A DNA stretch of 49,005 nucleotides, from contig CANQUH010000009.1 of the NCBI GenBank assembly GCA_947626965.1, forward strand, positions 1 to 49,005, in the 5' to 3' direction. A program made the position numbers and the translations under genes. This DNA is from an uncultured Lachnospiraceae bacterium (GTDB lineage: Bacteria; Bacillota; Clostridia; Lachnospirales; Lachnospiraceae). Below, piece by piece: positions 30,147-40,159 of this stretch (the first letter of the stretch is position 1; each line of letters begins with the position of its first letter). A model generated the notes under the pieces. The model saw only the letters and a program-made list of their open reading frames with translations, made no database searches and was not told the origin of the DNA.

Positions 30147-31598
30147 ATGGATGACAGGGAACTTATTACCAGAAAACGGCAGGAAAAGCGCAAGAGACAG
30201 GAACTGATCCTGAAAAGTGTCATTTCTCTGCTGATTCTGATTGTCATATTTTTATCCGTTGTTTTGGTTAAGGATGCTGTGATACCGGAAATTTCAGGAA
30301 GGCTGGAAGAGCAGAAAAAAGCCGAAAGGGCCGGATCAGGCAGCGGGGGATCCGCGGACGGTGCGGGTCAGGAGACGGAAAAGAAAGCGGAAGACAGCGC
30401 CGCTTTGCTTGCAAAATCGGATCTTATGGCATCCCGGTATGATTATGACGGCGCGGTTCAGTATCTGCAGTCGCAGGCGGAGTATGCGTCCAGCCAGGAG
30501 ATGCAGGATGCTGTGACGCGTTATCAGCAGCTGAAGGATACCTGTCAGTCTTATCCTCTGGATCAGATCACGCATGTGTTTTTTCACACAATGATCCGTG
30601 ATACCTCAAAAGCCTTCGACGGAGATGAGGATGAGGGCGGCTACAATCAGGTAATGACGACGATGAGTGAGTTTGCCGCTATCATGGAGAGCATGTATGA
30701 AAAAGGATACGTCATGGTCAGCCTTCATGACATGTGTATGGTGAATGAGGACGGGACTGTGTCGCGCGGGGAGATTCTTCTTCCTCCGGGTAAGATTCCC
30801 TTTGTACTGTCACAGGATGATGTGAGTTATTATCATTATATGGATGGGGATGGTTTTGCGCAGAAACTGGTCCTCGATGAGAATGGGAAGGTAAAGAACT
30901 CTTACCGCGAGGATGACGGTTCAGTCTCAATCGGAGATTATGACATGGTTCCGTGGATTGATACATTTGTCGACGAACATCCGGATTTTTCATATCACGG
31001 ACATAAGGGAGTTATTGCTCTGACCGGATACGAGGGTGTGCTCGGCTACCGCACGGATGAGGTTTACCGGACAAAGGAGCCTTCCCGCGTGACAGAATAT
31101 CAGCAGAAGTTTTTTGACGCCAATCCGGATTTTGACGAGGCAGCGTGGCAGAATGAAGTGGATCAGGCAAAAGCGGTGGCGGACGCGATGAAAGCGGAAG
31201 GATGGGAATTCGCGAGCCATACCTGGGGTCATATTTCTCCCCTTGCGAGGGGACTTGAGGCGACGAAGACGGACACAGAGCGCTGGCTGGATAATGTGGG
31301 GTCCATAGTCGGGGATACGGATATTATTATTTTCGCGTTTGGCGCGGATATTGGAAGCTGGGAACCGTATACCAGCGATAACGAGCTGTTTGCTTATTTC
31401 AAGAAAAAAGGATTTTCCATCTACTGCAATGTGGATTCTTCCCAGCACTGGGTTCAGTTCGGAGATACCTTTATGCGGCAGGGACGCCGCAATCTTGACG
31501 GCTACCGCATGTATTACAATCCGGACATGGTTTCCGATCTCTTTGACGTGAGCAGTGTCTGGGACAGCGCAAGACCGACCCCGGTGCCGGAGATGTGA
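30147..31598 (+). CDS. Membrane-anchored polysaccharide deacetylase-like protein
   Basis: A 483-residue protein. A basic N-terminal tail is followed by a membrane segment (~27-45, SVISLLILIVIFLSVVLV), a helical stretch (~90-145) and a NodB-like barrel. The barrel shows ITHVFFHTMI, the metal-site-like IPFVLSQDDVSYY and EFASHTWGHISPL. The DD and HxxxH pairs suggest a metal site as in carbohydrate esterase 4, but the order differs from classical PgdA, so activity is not certain. ATG 30147 has AGGGAG 7 bases upstream; GTG at 30141 is too close to it. The rmlB promoter overlaps its stop codon. Confidence 0.78.
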   Translation: MDDRELITRKRQEKRKRQELILKSVISLLILIVIFLSVVLVKDAVIPEISGRLEEQKKAERAGSGSGGSADGAGQETEKKAEDSAALLAKSDLMASRYDYDGAVQYLQSQAEYASSQEMQDAVTRYQQLKDTCQSYPLDQITHVFFHTMIRDTSKAFDGDEDEGGYNQVMTTMSEFAAIMESMYEKGYVMVSLHDMCMVNEDGTVSRGEILLPPGKIPFVLSQDDVSYYHYMDGDGFAQKLVLDENGKVKNSYREDDGSVSIGDYDMVPWIDTFVDEHPDFSYHGHKGVIALTGYEGVLGYRTDEVYRTKEPSRVTEYQQKFFDANPDFDEAAWQNEVDQAKAVADAMKAEGWEFASHTWGHISPLARGLEATKTDTERWLDNVGSIVGDTDIIIFAFGADIGSWEPYTSDNELFAYFKKKGFSIYCNVDSSQHWVQFGDTFMRQGRRNLDGYRMYYNPDMVSDLFDVSSVWDSARPTPVPEM

Positions 31599-31627
31599 TT
31601 GAAAAAGAATTCTTTTGATGGTATACT
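31599..31627 (+). promoter_or_regulatory. Promoter of the rmlBC-wzm-wzt operon
   Basis: TTGAAA (31599-31604), 17-base spacer, TATACT (31622-31627), immediately after the upstream stop codon. Confidence 0.82.
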
Positions 31628-31664
31628 GGTTATCGTTTGACAAAATCCTGGAGGGTAATTAACC

Positions 31665-32747
31665 ATGAGAACTTATCTTGTAACCGGCGGCGCCGGTTTT
31701 ATCGGTTCAAATTATATTCATTATATGTTTAAAAAGTATGGAGATGAGATCCGCATCATCAATGTGGACAAGCTGACCTATGCGGGCAATCTTGAGAATC
31801 TCAGAGATATTGAGAACAGAGAAAACTATACATTCATCCGCGCGGATATCTGTGACTCACCGGCGATCAACAAGATTTTTGAGGAAAATGACATAGACCG
31901 TGTCGTTCACTTTGCGGCGGAGAGTCATGTGGACCGCAGCATCCGTGACCCGGAAGTGTTTGTGAGGACAAATGTTCTCGGAACGCTCGTTATGCTGAAT
32001 GCGGCGAAAGCCGCCTGGGAGCTGCCGGACGGCACATTTAAGGAGGATAAAAAATTTCTCCACGTATCAACGGACGAGGTGTACGGCTCTCTTGAGAAAG
32101 AAGGAGAATATTTCTATGAGACGACTCCGTACGACCCGCACAGTCCGTATTCCGCAAGCAAGGCTTCCTCGGATATGCTGGTGAAGTCTTATATGGATAC
32201 ATACCGGTTTCCGGCGAACATCACGAACTGCAGCAACAACTACGGTCCGTTCCAGTTTCCCGAGAAACTGATTCCGCTGATTATCAACAACGCGCTGCAG
32301 GGAAAGAATCTGCCGGTGTATGGGGACGGCAAAAATGTGCGCGACTGGCTCTATGTGGAGGATCACGCGAAGGGAATCGACATGGTGCAGGAGAAGGGAA
32401 GACTTTTCGAGACCTACAATATCGGAGGCCACAACGAGAAGCAGAATATCCAGATTATCCATATCATTCTTGACACGCTGCGGGAGATGCTGCCGGACGA
32501 TGATCCGCGGAAAGCTCACGTCAGCGAGGATCTGATCACATATGTGACGGACCGTAAGGGTCATGACAGAAGATACGCCATCGCTCCGGACAAGATCCGC
32601 GCCGAACTTGGCTGGGAGCCGGAGACGATGTTTGAGGAAGGCATTCGCCGCACGATTAAATGGTTCTTTGAAAATGAAGAATGGATGAAGAATGTGACAA
32701 GCGGCGATTACCAGAAATACTATGAGGAAATGTATGCGCGGAGATGA
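31665..32747 (+). CDS. rmlB: dTDP-glucose 4,6-dehydratase
   Basis: Second step of dTDP-L-rhamnose synthesis: dTDP-glucose to dTDP-4-keto-6-deoxyglucose. The extended short-chain dehydrogenase has NAD motif TGGAGFIGSN (~residues 7-16), the catalytic TDE (D137/E138), and YSASK with Y162 and K166. GGAGG precedes the ATG. The length of 360 residues is normal. Only rmlB and rmlC are here; rmlA and rmlD must lie elsewhere if rhamnose is the product. Confidence 0.96.
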   Translation: MRTYLVTGGAGFIGSNYIHYMFKKYGDEIRIINVDKLTYAGNLENLRDIENRENYTFIRADICDSPAINKIFEENDIDRVVHFAAESHVDRSIRDPEVFVRTNVLGTLVMLNAAKAAWELPDGTFKEDKKFLHVSTDEVYGSLEKEGEYFYETTPYDPHSPYSASKASSDMLVKSYMDTYRFPANITNCSNNYGPFQFPEKLIPLIINNALQGKNLPVYGDGKNVRDWLYVEDHAKGIDMVQEKGRLFETYNIGGHNEKQNIQIIHIILDTLREMLPDDDPRKAHVSEDLITYVTDRKGHDRRYAIAPDKIRAELGWEPETMFEEGIRRTIKWFFENEEWMKNVTSGDYQKYYEEMYARR

Positions 32748-32761
32748 CCTCCGGAGGACGG

Positions 32762-32880
32762 ATAAAAACCGGAGCTGACATTTGCGAAGCAGAAAAATCA
32801 GAACGGGAGGTCCGCAGGACAGAAAAACCGGAGCTGACATTTGCGAAGCGGAAATATCCGGAACCGGAATCTGCGGCACA
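32762..32880 (+). repeat. 59-bp tandem duplication between rmlB and rmlC
   Basis: AAAAACCGGAGCTGACATTT, continuing GCGAAGC, occurs at 32764 and again 59 bases later at 32823. The period is not a multiple of three, so it is not a coding repeat. It lengthens the intergenic spacer. Confidence 0.8.
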
Positions 32881-32905
32881 GAGAAAAGGGGGATCGATAT
32901 ATCAA

Positions 32906-33469
32906 ATGGGAAAAATAAAAGTAGAAACATGCCAGATTGATGGTCTGAAGATCATCACTCCGACAGTATTCGGGGATGACCGCGGCTATTTTATGGAGAC
33001 ATACAATTACAATGATTTCAAAGAAGCCGGAATTGATCATGTCTTTGTACAGGACAATCAGTCCGCGTCGAAAAAGGGTGTGCTGCGCGGCCTGCATTTT
33101 CAGGGAAAACATCCGCAGGACAAGCTGGTGCGAGTGCTTTCCGGGGAAGTGTTCGACGTCGCTGTGGACTTGAGAGAGGGGTCTCCGACTTACGGACAGT
33201 GGCACGGGTGCATTCTGTCGGCGGAGAACAAAAAGCAGTTTTTTGTCCCGAAGGGATTTGCCCACGGTTTTCTTGTGCTTTCCGATTATGCAGAATTTGC
33301 TTATAAGTGCACGGATTTCTATTATCCGGATGACCAGTGCGGCATCGCGTGGAACGATCCGCAGATCGGTGTTGAGTGGCCGATCCCGGAAGGAATGGAA
33401 CCGATTCTGTCTGAGGCGGATAAACACCGTCAGACACTTGCGCAGCAGAAAGGGGACTGTGCCGGATGA
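32906..33469 (+). CDS. rmlC: dTDP-4-dehydrorhamnose 3,5-epimerase
   Basis: Third step of dTDP-L-rhamnose synthesis. The 187-residue cupin has the catalytic His in RGLHFQ (H64) and the Tyr region FAYKCTDFYYP (Y133/Y139). It also has FVPKGFAHGFLVLS. The ATG at 32906 gives the usual N-terminus; an in-frame start at 32744 would translate the duplicated spacer. AGGGGGA lies 12 bases upstream, a longer spacing than its neighbours. Its stop overlaps the start of the permease gene (ATGA). Confidence 0.95.
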   Translation: MGKIKVETCQIDGLKIITPTVFGDDRGYFMETYNYNDFKEAGIDHVFVQDNQSASKKGVLRGLHFQGKHPQDKLVRVLSGEVFDVAVDLREGSPTYGQWHGCILSAENKKQFFVPKGFAHGFLVLSDYAEFAYKCTDFYYPDDQCGIAWNDPQIGVEWPIPEGMEPILSEADKHRQTLAQQKGDCAG

Positions 33470-34284
33470 GCAGTCTGTTTACCGGGCGGGAGGAGTTCGG
33501 CAGAACCGCAAAGATGATAAAAAAGCTGGCAAAAAATGATTTCAGGACAAAATTTGCCGGTTCCTATCTTGGGATTGTCTGGGCATTTATTCAGCCTGTC
33601 GTGACCGTACTTGTGTACTGGTTCGTATTTGAGATCGGGTTCCGGAACCCGGACGCGAACAGTACGCTGAGGGTGCCGTTCCTTTTATATCTTGTGGCGG
33701 GCATTGTGCCGTGGTTCTTTTTTCAGGATTCGCTGACCGGCGGCACGAACTCCATGCTGGAATACAGTTATCTGGTGAAGAAGGTTGTGTTCCGGATCGA
33801 TATCCTGCCGCTGGTTAAGATTATTTCCGCCATGTACGTGCACGCTTTTTTTGTGTGCTTTACGGCGCTGCTGTATCTTTTGTATGGCCATTTTCCGGAT
33901 CTGTATTATATCCAGGTTTTCTATTACAGCGCAGGACTGGCGCTTCTGGTACTCGGATTATGCTATGCGACGAGCGCGGTCGTTGTGTTTTTCCGTGATC
34001 TGTCGCAGATTATCGGGATTGCGCTGCAGGTGGGCGTCTGGGTCACACCGATCATGTGGATTGCGGAGGACCGTCTGGTCAGCCACCCGGTTATACGGAC
34101 AATCCTGATGGCCAATCCGGTTTACTACGTTGTGACAGGCTACCGGGATGCGTTCATCAATAAGCGCTGGTTCTGGGAGCGGCCTCTGTGGACGCTTTAC
34201 TTCTGGTGCTTTACGGCAGGGATGCTGGTGCTTGGCCGGTGGGTGTTCGGAAGACTGAGAGTGCACTTTGCGGACGTACTGTGA
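33466..34284 (+). CDS. wzm: ABC-2 type polysaccharide export permease (Wzm/TagG type)
   Basis: A 272-residue membrane subunit with six segments. Family-typical stretches are NDFRTKFAGSYLGIVWAFIQPVV, GIVPWFFFQDSLTGGTNSMLEYSYLVKKVVF, SDLSQIIGIALQ-like FRDLSQIIGIA and the ending RLRVHFADVL. It pairs with the ATPase downstream to flip an undecaprenyl-linked glycan across the membrane. Start overlaps the rmlC stop by 4 bases. Confidence 0.93.
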   Translation: MSSLFTGREEFGRTAKMIKKLAKNDFRTKFAGSYLGIVWAFIQPVVTVLVYWFVFEIGFRNPDANSTLRVPFLLYLVAGIVPWFFFQDSLTGGTNSMLEYSYLVKKVVFRIDILPLVKIISAMYVHAFFVCFTALLYLLYGHFPDLYYIQVFYYSAGLALLVLGLCYATSAVVVFFRDLSQIIGIALQVGVWVTPIMWIAEDRLVSHPVIRTILMANPVYYVVTGYRDAFINKRWFWERPLWTLYFWCFTAGMLVLGRWVFGRLRVHFADVL

Positions 34285-34309
34285 GAATGCGTAAGCACGG
34301 AACAGTGCG

Positions 34310-34440
34310 TGGACTTTCATCCATGGTAGTGACCTGCCTCGCAGGGCATGAAAGTTTACTGTGAAAGCTCCGGACGGCGGCCATCGGCTTTCGCTCATGG
34401 TGTTGCCCGCAACGCGGGCATGCTCGTTTACTGTAAGATT
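34310..34440 (+). repeat. Two diverged ~73-bp hairpin repeats between wzm and wzt
   Basis: Copy 1 (around 34310-34365) and copy 2 (around 34380-34437) share CATGGT, a GC hairpin, GGGCATG and GTTTACTGT. The hairpin covaries: CCTGC-CTC-GCAGG in copy 1, GCCCGC-AAC-GCGGGC in copy 2. Confidence 0.7.
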
Positions 34441-34453
34441 ACGGAGGAAAGAC

Positions 34454-35875
34454 GTGGATAAGGGAACGGCGATCAGCATAGAAAATCTGTGCAAGATGTA
34501 TAAACTGTACAATAAGCCTTCAGACAGACTGAAGGAAAGTCTGGGACTCACGAAGAAAAAATGCTACCGGGAGCACTATGCGCTCTCGGATATTAGTTTT
34601 GAGATAAAAAAGGGTGAGACGGTCGGAATCATCGGCACGAACGGGGCGGGCAAATCTACGATTCTGAAGATTATCACCGGAGTGCTCAGCCCTACAAGCG
34701 GCCGCGTTGTGACAGATGGCCGGATTTCCGCGCTTCTGGAACTGGGGGCGGGCTTTAACTATGAGTATTCAGGTCTTGAAAATATTTATCTGAACGGCAC
34801 AATGATGGGATTTTCAGATGAAGAGATCGAGGCGAGGATGGATGACATTCTCTCGTTCGCGGACATCGGGGATTTTGTGCATCAGCCGGTCAAGACATAT
34901 TCCAGCGGTATGTTTGTACGGCTGGCTTTTGCTGTCGCCATCAATATTGATCCGGAGATTCTGATTGTGGACGAAGCGCTCTCGGTCGGGGACGTGTTTT
35001 TTCAGGCAAAATGCTACCGCAAATTTGAGGAATTTAAAAAGCAGGGGAAGACGATTCTCTTTGTGAGTCATGATCTTGGCAGTATCAGCAAGTACTGCGA
35101 CCGGGTTGTACTTCTGGATCATGGGACAAAGCTTGCGGAAGGTTCGCCCAAGGAGATGGTGGATCTGTACAAGCGCGTGATTGTGCATCAGGGACCGGAG
35201 GATCAGAAGAAAGGAACGGCTGTCCGTGACAGGGCAGCAGGAGACGCGGCCGGGAAGGACAGCGCGCAGGCCGGACTGCGTGCCGGCGCAGGGAAAAACG
35301 GTGCAGCGGCCAGTGAGAAGACAAGTCCGGAAAATGATGTGCAGACTGACATGCAGGAGACAGAGGAAGTCTCTGGCATCCGCTGGATTACTCCGCTTGA
35401 AATGAATCCGGGCGCGCTGGAGTACGGCGACCGCCGTGCGGAGATGACAGGTTTCTGTCTGCTGGATAAAGACGGACTTCCGACCAATGTGATTGAAAAG
35501 GGAACGGAACTGACAATGAAAGTGCGTGTGCATTACAATGAGGATATCGAAGATCCGATTTTTGCCTACACGATCAAGGATATGCGCGGGACTGAGATCA
35601 CAGGGACCAACACGATGTATGAGCGTGTCACGGTGGAGCCGCGGAAAGCGGGGCAGACCGATGTGGTTACTTATGTGCAGGAAGTAAACCTGCAGGGTGG
35701 AGAATATCTGGTTTCATTTGGACTGACAGGATACCGGGGCGGGGAGTTTGTCGTGTACCACAGGCTGTATGACGCCTGCAGCCTGACGGTGGTTTCCACA
35801 AAAAATACGGTGGGATTTTATGATATGAACGCGAAAGTGTCGGTGTCGCTGGAAGAAGACGATCAGCAGGTCTGA
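34454..35875 (+). CDS. wzt: Polysaccharide export ATPase with C-terminal Wzt-like domain
   Basis: A 473-residue ABC ATPase. Walker A is GTNGAGKST (61-69), signature YSSGMFVRLAF, Walker B ILIVDEALSVGD, H-loop FVSHD. After residue ~245 a low-complexity Ala/Gly/Glu linker leads to a beta-sandwich domain (TGFCLLDKDGLPTNVIEKGTELTMKVRVHY ... GGEYLVSFGLTGY). This matches the Wzt C-terminal carbohydrate-binding module, which in E. coli O8/O9a recognises the capped chain end. Start is GTG 34454 with GGAGG 6 bases upstream; the longer ATG start lies in the repeat region. Confidence 0.93.
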   Translation: MDKGTAISIENLCKMYKLYNKPSDRLKESLGLTKKKCYREHYALSDISFEIKKGETVGIIGTNGAGKSTILKIITGVLSPTSGRVVTDGRISALLELGAGFNYEYSGLENIYLNGTMMGFSDEEIEARMDDILSFADIGDFVHQPVKTYSSGMFVRLAFAVAINIDPEILIVDEALSVGDVFFQAKCYRKFEEFKKQGKTILFVSHDLGSISKYCDRVVLLDHGTKLAEGSPKEMVDLYKRVIVHQGPEDQKKGTAVRDRAAGDAAGKDSAQAGLRAGAGKNGAAASEKTSPENDVQTDMQETEEVSGIRWITPLEMNPGALEYGDRRAEMTGFCLLDKDGLPTNVIEKGTELTMKVRVHYNEDIEDPIFAYTIKDMRGTEITGTNTMYERVTVEPRKAGQTDVVTYVQEVNLQGGEYLVSFGLTGYRGGEFVVYHRLYDACSLTVVSTKNTVGFYDMNAKVSVSLEEDDQQV

Positions 35876-36070
35876 AGTATGGGAAGAAGCCGACGGCACG
35901 GAGATGGCGGCGGATCAGTTCTGTGGAAAGACTAAAGGATGAGAAAGAAACCGGAGCCGCGAAGATGACGGCGGGTCGGTTCTGTGAAAAGTCTGAAGAA
36001 TGGGAAGAAACCGGCTTCACGGGGATAGAAGAGGATCAGTTTTGTAAAAGATCCGAGGTATGGAGAAAAC
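35874..36070 (+). repeat. 60-61-bp tandem repeat array between wzt and the methyltransferase-kinase
   Basis: About 3.3 diverged units begin at 35874, 35934, 35995 and 36055. Translated, the units read as a 20-residue motif (EVWEEADGTEMAADQFCGKT, EEWEETGFTGIEEDQFCKRS). A one-base shift lies between units 1 and 2, and stops occur. It looks like a decayed coding repeat. Confidence 0.75.
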
Positions 36071-36111
36071 AGTGCGGCAGATAAAAAAGAGATGCGGAAT
36101 GGAGTGTTGGC

Positions 36112-38505
36112 ATGGGAGAGGAAAGCCGGATGCAGGAGACGATTGGGAAGGTAACGCTGGATTACCGGTTTTATCCGGGAGAGGATAAATACAGTGACGG
36201 CGGGATCGAGGATGAGATGCTGGAGCTGGCAAAGCTGTACGGAGGCGGCGATTACAATAAAGTGATCGCGGAGAAGAAAAGCTGGCCGATTCTGTACCAT
36301 TTTTCTCATGTGCGCAGGAATATTGTGGAATGGCTGCCGATGACCGGCCGGGAACGTGTGCTGGAGATCGGGGCCGGGCCGGGAGCAGTCACGGGAATCC
36401 TGGCCGAAAAGGCGAAAAGCGTAACCTGCATCGATCTCTCGAAAAGGCGGAGTCTGATCAACGCCTGGAGGAACCGGGATCACGGGAATATCCGGATCCT
36501 GGTCGGAAATTTTCAGGATGCGGCGAGAAGTCTGGAAGAGAAGTTTGATCTCATCACTCTGATCGGCGTGTTTGAATACGCGCAGTTCTCCATCCAGTCT
36601 CCGGATCCGTTTGTCGATTATCTGCTTGAGATCCGGCGGCTGCTGGCGCCGGGCGGCCGTCTGGTGATCGCGATCGAGAATCGTCTGGGACTCAAATACT
36701 GGGCCGGGGCGACGGAGGATCATACAGGCGTTTACTTCGAGGGGCTGGAAGGATATCCGACGACTGATTATGTGCGGACCTTCTCAAAACCGGAACTGGA
36801 AGAACTGTTTGCAAAGTGTAAGTTTGCAAAATGGAAATTTTATTATCCGTATCCGGACTACAAGCTGCCGGAATGCATCCATTCTGACCGGTATCTTCCC
36901 CGAAAAGGGGAGCTGAACCGGAATGTCCGGAATTTTGACCGCCAGAGAATGCAGGTGTTCAGCGAGGAGAAAGTGTACGATTCCCTTGCGGGGAGCGGGC
37001 TGTATCCGCTGTACGCCAATTCCTTTTTCGCAGTTTTGACAGAGGGAGACAGAGAAGAAAACATTGACTGTATTGAAGATTCTCGGAGACAAAATACCGG
37101 CCCAGCGGAAGGAGAAAACAGGACCGCCGACCGTCAGGGAGTTCCGTCAGTGATTTATTCAAAATATTCAAATGAACGGGATCAGAGGTTCCGCATCAGG
37201 ACGGATATTCTGGAGTATCAGGACGGGAGCCGCGCAGTGCGAAAGACTGCGGCGGACCCGCAGGCGAAAGAACATATCGCTTCCATCGGCAGGAAATATC
37301 AGAAACTTGCCGGAGATCTGGAAGGGACAGGAATCCGTGTGAACCGCTGCGGGATGAAGGACGGAGACATTTATCTGGAATGGCTGGAAGGCCCGACGCT
37401 GGAGGAAAAGCTGGATGAACTGCTCTTTGCGGGAAAGATGGATCAGATGATCAAAAAGATCCGGGACTATTTTTCCATGTTTGAGGACTGCGGCGAAGAG
37501 TTCAGGGAGACAGACGGGTTTATTCAGGTATTTGGGAGATGTCCGTGGAGCAAAACTGCAGATGAAAAAAAAGGACAAAGCGAAGCCGTACCGGAAAATA
37601 TACGTGCAGACGGCCGGAGGATGACAGTACTGACAGGGGCAGATGCGCAGGGAATGCCTGCGGTTTTCCCACCGCAGAGCTGCCGGAAGGTTTCGGATAT
37701 CGACATGATATTTTCCAATGTGATCTGCACAGACAAAGGGTATGAGCTGATCGATTATGAGTGGACGTTCGAATTTCCGGTGCCGGTGAAATTTCTGTTG
37801 TACCGCTGTCTCAATTACTATATTCTGGGAAATACGAGGCGGGAAGAACTGCTCGGAGAGCATGATCTTTACGCGGAATTCGGTATCACGCCGCAGGAAC
37901 GGCAGTGGTTTGACTCGATGGAATCCCGTTTTCAGAAGTATATGCTGGGAGAGTATCAGCCGGCGTGGAAACTGTATGATGTGATCTCGGAGGGAGTCAT
38001 CCAGGTGCGGCCGCTGGTACAGGAGGCATCCGCACGGGAACGAACGCAGCCGGTGAAGGTCTGGTTCGACTGCGGAGACGGATTTGGTGAGGAGAACAGC
38101 TGCCAGTACCGTCTGGCTTCCGGAATGAAAAAGAGTCTGACGATCGGGCTGCCTGCGGGGACCAGAGCGGTGAAGCTCAGCCTTGGCAGTGGGCGGAGCA
38201 TTGTGCGGATTGCAAAGCTGGAGCAGTCCGGCGGACCGCTTGCATATGAGACAGCCGGACACCGGGCGCCAAACGGGGACTATATATTTGACGATATGGA
38301 GGCGGAATTTACGATCCCGCATCTGGATCAGAACGGATATCCGGTTGAACTGACATTTTATATGGAACCTCTCGAGGGAATCCTGCGGGAGACGGTTCTT
38401 GCGCAGGACGGAAGAATCCGCTGGATGGAGCAGACGAAAGTGTGGAGACTTTACAGTAAGATAAAAAAGCGGTTTATCGGTTCTGAATCTTGCTATAATG
38501 GGTAA
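36112..38505 (+). CDS. Methyltransferase-kinase-like protein, WbdD-like
   Basis: A 797-residue protein. N-terminal class I methyltransferase at ~55-260: motif [14 protein letters not shown] at ~83, [36 protein letters not shown] kinase-like region spans ~365-565. There [17 protein letters not shown] resembles a hinge, [13 protein letters not shown] (~527-539) a DxxxxN catalytic loop and [10 protein letters not shown] (~546) a DFG-position motif. A beta-rich C-terminus covers ~610-780. In E. coli O9a, WbdD has this domain order, sits beside wzm-wzt and caps O-antigen chains by phosphorylation and methylation. I infer a chain-capping role here. Ser/Thr-rich insertions at ~320-345 and ~485-515 are linkers. 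Confidence 0.78.
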   Translation: MGEESRMQETIGKVTLDYRFYPGEDKYSDGGIEDEMLELAKLYGGGDYNKVIAEKKSWPILYHFSHVRRNIVEWLPMTGRERVLEIGAGPGAVTGILAEKAKSVTCIDLSKRRSLINAWRNRDHGNIRILVGNFQDAARSLEEKFDLITLIGVFEYAQFSIQSPDPFVDYLLEIRRLLAPGGRLVIAIENRLGLKYWAGATEDHTGVYFEGLEGYPTTDYVRTFSKPELEELFAKCKFAKWKFYYPYPDYKLPECIHSDRYLPRKGELNRNVRNFDRQRMQVFSEEKVYDSLAGSGLYPLYANSFFAVLTEGDREENIDCIEDSRRQNTGPAEGENRTADRQGVPSVIYSKYSNERDQRFRIRTDILEYQDGSRAVRKTAADPQAKEHIASIGRKYQKLAGDLEGTGIRVNRCGMKDGDIYLEWLEGPTLEEKLDELLFAGKMDQMIKKIRDYFSMFEDCGEEFRETDGFIQVFGRCPWSKTADEKKGQSEAVPENIRADGRRMTVLTGADAQGMPAVFPPQSCRKVSDIDMIFSNVICTDKGYELIDYEWTFEFPVPVKFLLYRCLNYYILGNTRREELLGEHDLYAEFGITPQERQWFDSMESRFQKYMLGEYQPAWKLYDVISEGVIQVRPLVQEASARERTQPVKVWFDCGDGFGEENSCQYRLASGMKKSLTIGLPAGTRAVKLSLGSGRSIVRIAKLEQSGGPLAYETAGHRAPNGDYIFDDMEAEFTIPHLDQNGYPVELTFYMEPLEGILRETVLAQDGRIRWMEQTKVWRLYSKIKKRFIGSESCYNG
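38491..38499 (+). promoter_or_regulatory. Extended -10 promoter of asnS
   Basis: TGCTATAAT (38491-38499) is a perfect extended -10 element overlapping the end of the upstream gene. The -35 region is weak. Confidence 0.65.
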
Positions 38506-38558
38506 AAATGGATATAATCGAGAAAGCAGAGAATGAACAGAAAAGGAGAATGAAAAAA

Positions 38559-39947
38559 ATGGACTTTACTACTGTTAGAGAACTGTACCGCGACCGCGCG
38601 GCTTATGCCGGCAAGGAGGTTACGGTCGGAGGCTGGGTGCGCAGCATCCGTGACTCAAAGACGTTTGGATTTATCGTGCTGCATGACGGTACTTTTTTTG
38701 AGACGCTTCAGATTGTATATTCGGACAAACTGGAAAATTTTGCCGAGATATCAAAGCTGAACGTGGGCGCGGCCATCATTGTGAAGGGCGTGCTTGTGGA
38801 GACGCCGAAGGCGAAGCAGCCGTTTGAAATTCAGGCGGAGTCAGTCGAGGTGGAAGGCGCTTCCACGCCGGATTTTCCGATGCAGAAGAAACGCCACACG
38901 ATGGAATTTCTGCGTACGGTGCCGCATCTGCGCCCGAGGACAAACACGTTCCAGGCGGTATTCCGCGTGCGTTCCCTGATTGCCTACGCGATCCACAAGT
39001 TTTTCCAGGAGAGGGACTTTGTCTATGTTCACACGCCGATCATCACAGGCAGCGACTGTGAGGGCGCAGGCGAGATGTTCCAGGTGACGACGATGGATCT
39101 GGCGAATATTCCGAAGGACGACAAGGGGAATGTCGACTACACGCAGGATTTCTTCGGGAAGATGACAAACCTGACGGTCAGCGGTCAGCTTGACGTGGAA
39201 TCATTCGTGCAGGCATTCCGCAATGTTTACACATTCGGGCCGACGTTCCGCGCGGAGAATTCCAACACGGCGCGCCATGCGGCAGAGTTCTGGATGATCG
39301 AGCCAGAGATCGCGTTTGCGGATCTGAACGACGACATGAAGCTCGCGGAGGAGATGATCAAGTATATTATTTCCTATGTGCTGGAGCATGCGCCGGAGGA
39401 GATGAAGTTCTTCAATTCTTTTGTGGACAAGGGACTGCTTGACCGTCTGAACCACGTCCTGACCTCTGATTTTGGTCATGTGACCTACACGGAGGCGGTT
39501 GAGATTCTTGAGAAGAACAATGACAAATTTGAGTACAAGGTATCCTGGGGCTGCGATCTGCAGACAGAGCATGAGCGCTATCTGACAGAGCAGATCTTTA
39601 AGCGTCCGGTGTTTGTGACGGATTATCCGAAGGAGATCAAGGCTTTCTACATGAAGCAGAATGAGGACGGAAAGACTGTGGCCGCGATGGACTGCCTTGT
39701 TCCGGGAATCGGAGAGATTATCGGCGGCAGCCAGAGAGAGGATGATTTTGACAAGCTGGCGGCGCGTATCGCGGAGCTTGGGATGAAGCCGGATGATTAC
39801 CGGTATTATATGGATCTGCGCAAATACGGCACAACGCGCCACGCCGGTTTTGGTCTGGGCTTTGAGCGCTGCGTGATGTACCTCACAGGAATGTCGAATA
39901 TCCGCGACGTGATCCCTTATCCGAGAACAGTCGGAAACTGTGAGTAA
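38559..39947 (+). CDS. asnS: Asparaginyl-tRNA synthetase
   Basis: Charges tRNA-Asn. The 462-residue class IIb synthetase has an N-terminal OB-fold ([24 protein letters not shown]), motif 2 [23 protein letters not shown] and motif 3 [21 protein letters not shown]. The sequence is AsnRS-like ([12 protein letters not shown] region, ending PRTVGNCE) rather than AspRS. ATG 38559 is 10 bases after AGGAG; ATG 38550 is too close to it and 38508 too far. No T-box was seen upstream. Confidence 0.96.
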   Translation: MDFTTVRELYRDRAAYAGKEVTVGGWVRSIRDSKTFGFIVLHDGTFFETLQIVYSDKLENFAEISKLNVGAAIIVKGVLVETPKAKQPFEIQAESVEVEGASTPDFPMQKKRHTMEFLRTVPHLRPRTNTFQAVFRVRSLIAYAIHKFFQERDFVYVHTPIITGSDCEGAGEMFQVTTMDLANIPKDDKGNVDYTQDFFGKMTNLTVSGQLDVESFVQAFRNVYTFGPTFRAENSNTARHAAEFWMIEPEIAFADLNDDMKLAEEMIKYIISYVLEHAPEEMKFFNSFVDKGLLDRLNHVLTSDFGHVTYTEAVEILEKNNDKFEYKVSWGCDLQTEHERYLTEQIFKRPVFVTDYPKEIKAFYMKQNEDGKTVAAMDCLVPGIGEIIGGSQREDDFDKLAARIAELGMKPDDYRYYMDLRKYGTTRHAGFGLGFERCVMYLTGMSNIRDVIPYPRTVGNCE

Positions 39948-39951
39948 AGGG

Positions 39952-40006
39952 CTCCGCCGCGTTTGCACGGCTGAGTATGCGGAAAATCTTCCGGCGGAGG
40001 TTTTTC
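39952..40006 (+). terminator. Terminator of asnS
   Basis: CTCCGCCG (39952-39959) pairs with CGGCGGAG (39992-39999), followed by GTTTTTCT. Confidence 0.8.
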
Positions 40007-40159
40007 TGTATCGCGTTGGCTGCGTTCACGACCTGCAAGGGAGTGAATGGCAACCGGATCAGGACTGAGGAGCAGAGAGCTGAGCGTAAATGGTTTTGCG
40101 CTGACAAAAGTGGGACCAGAGGCCGTGTGAATAAAAGGTCAGGAAACAGGGGGTGACTG

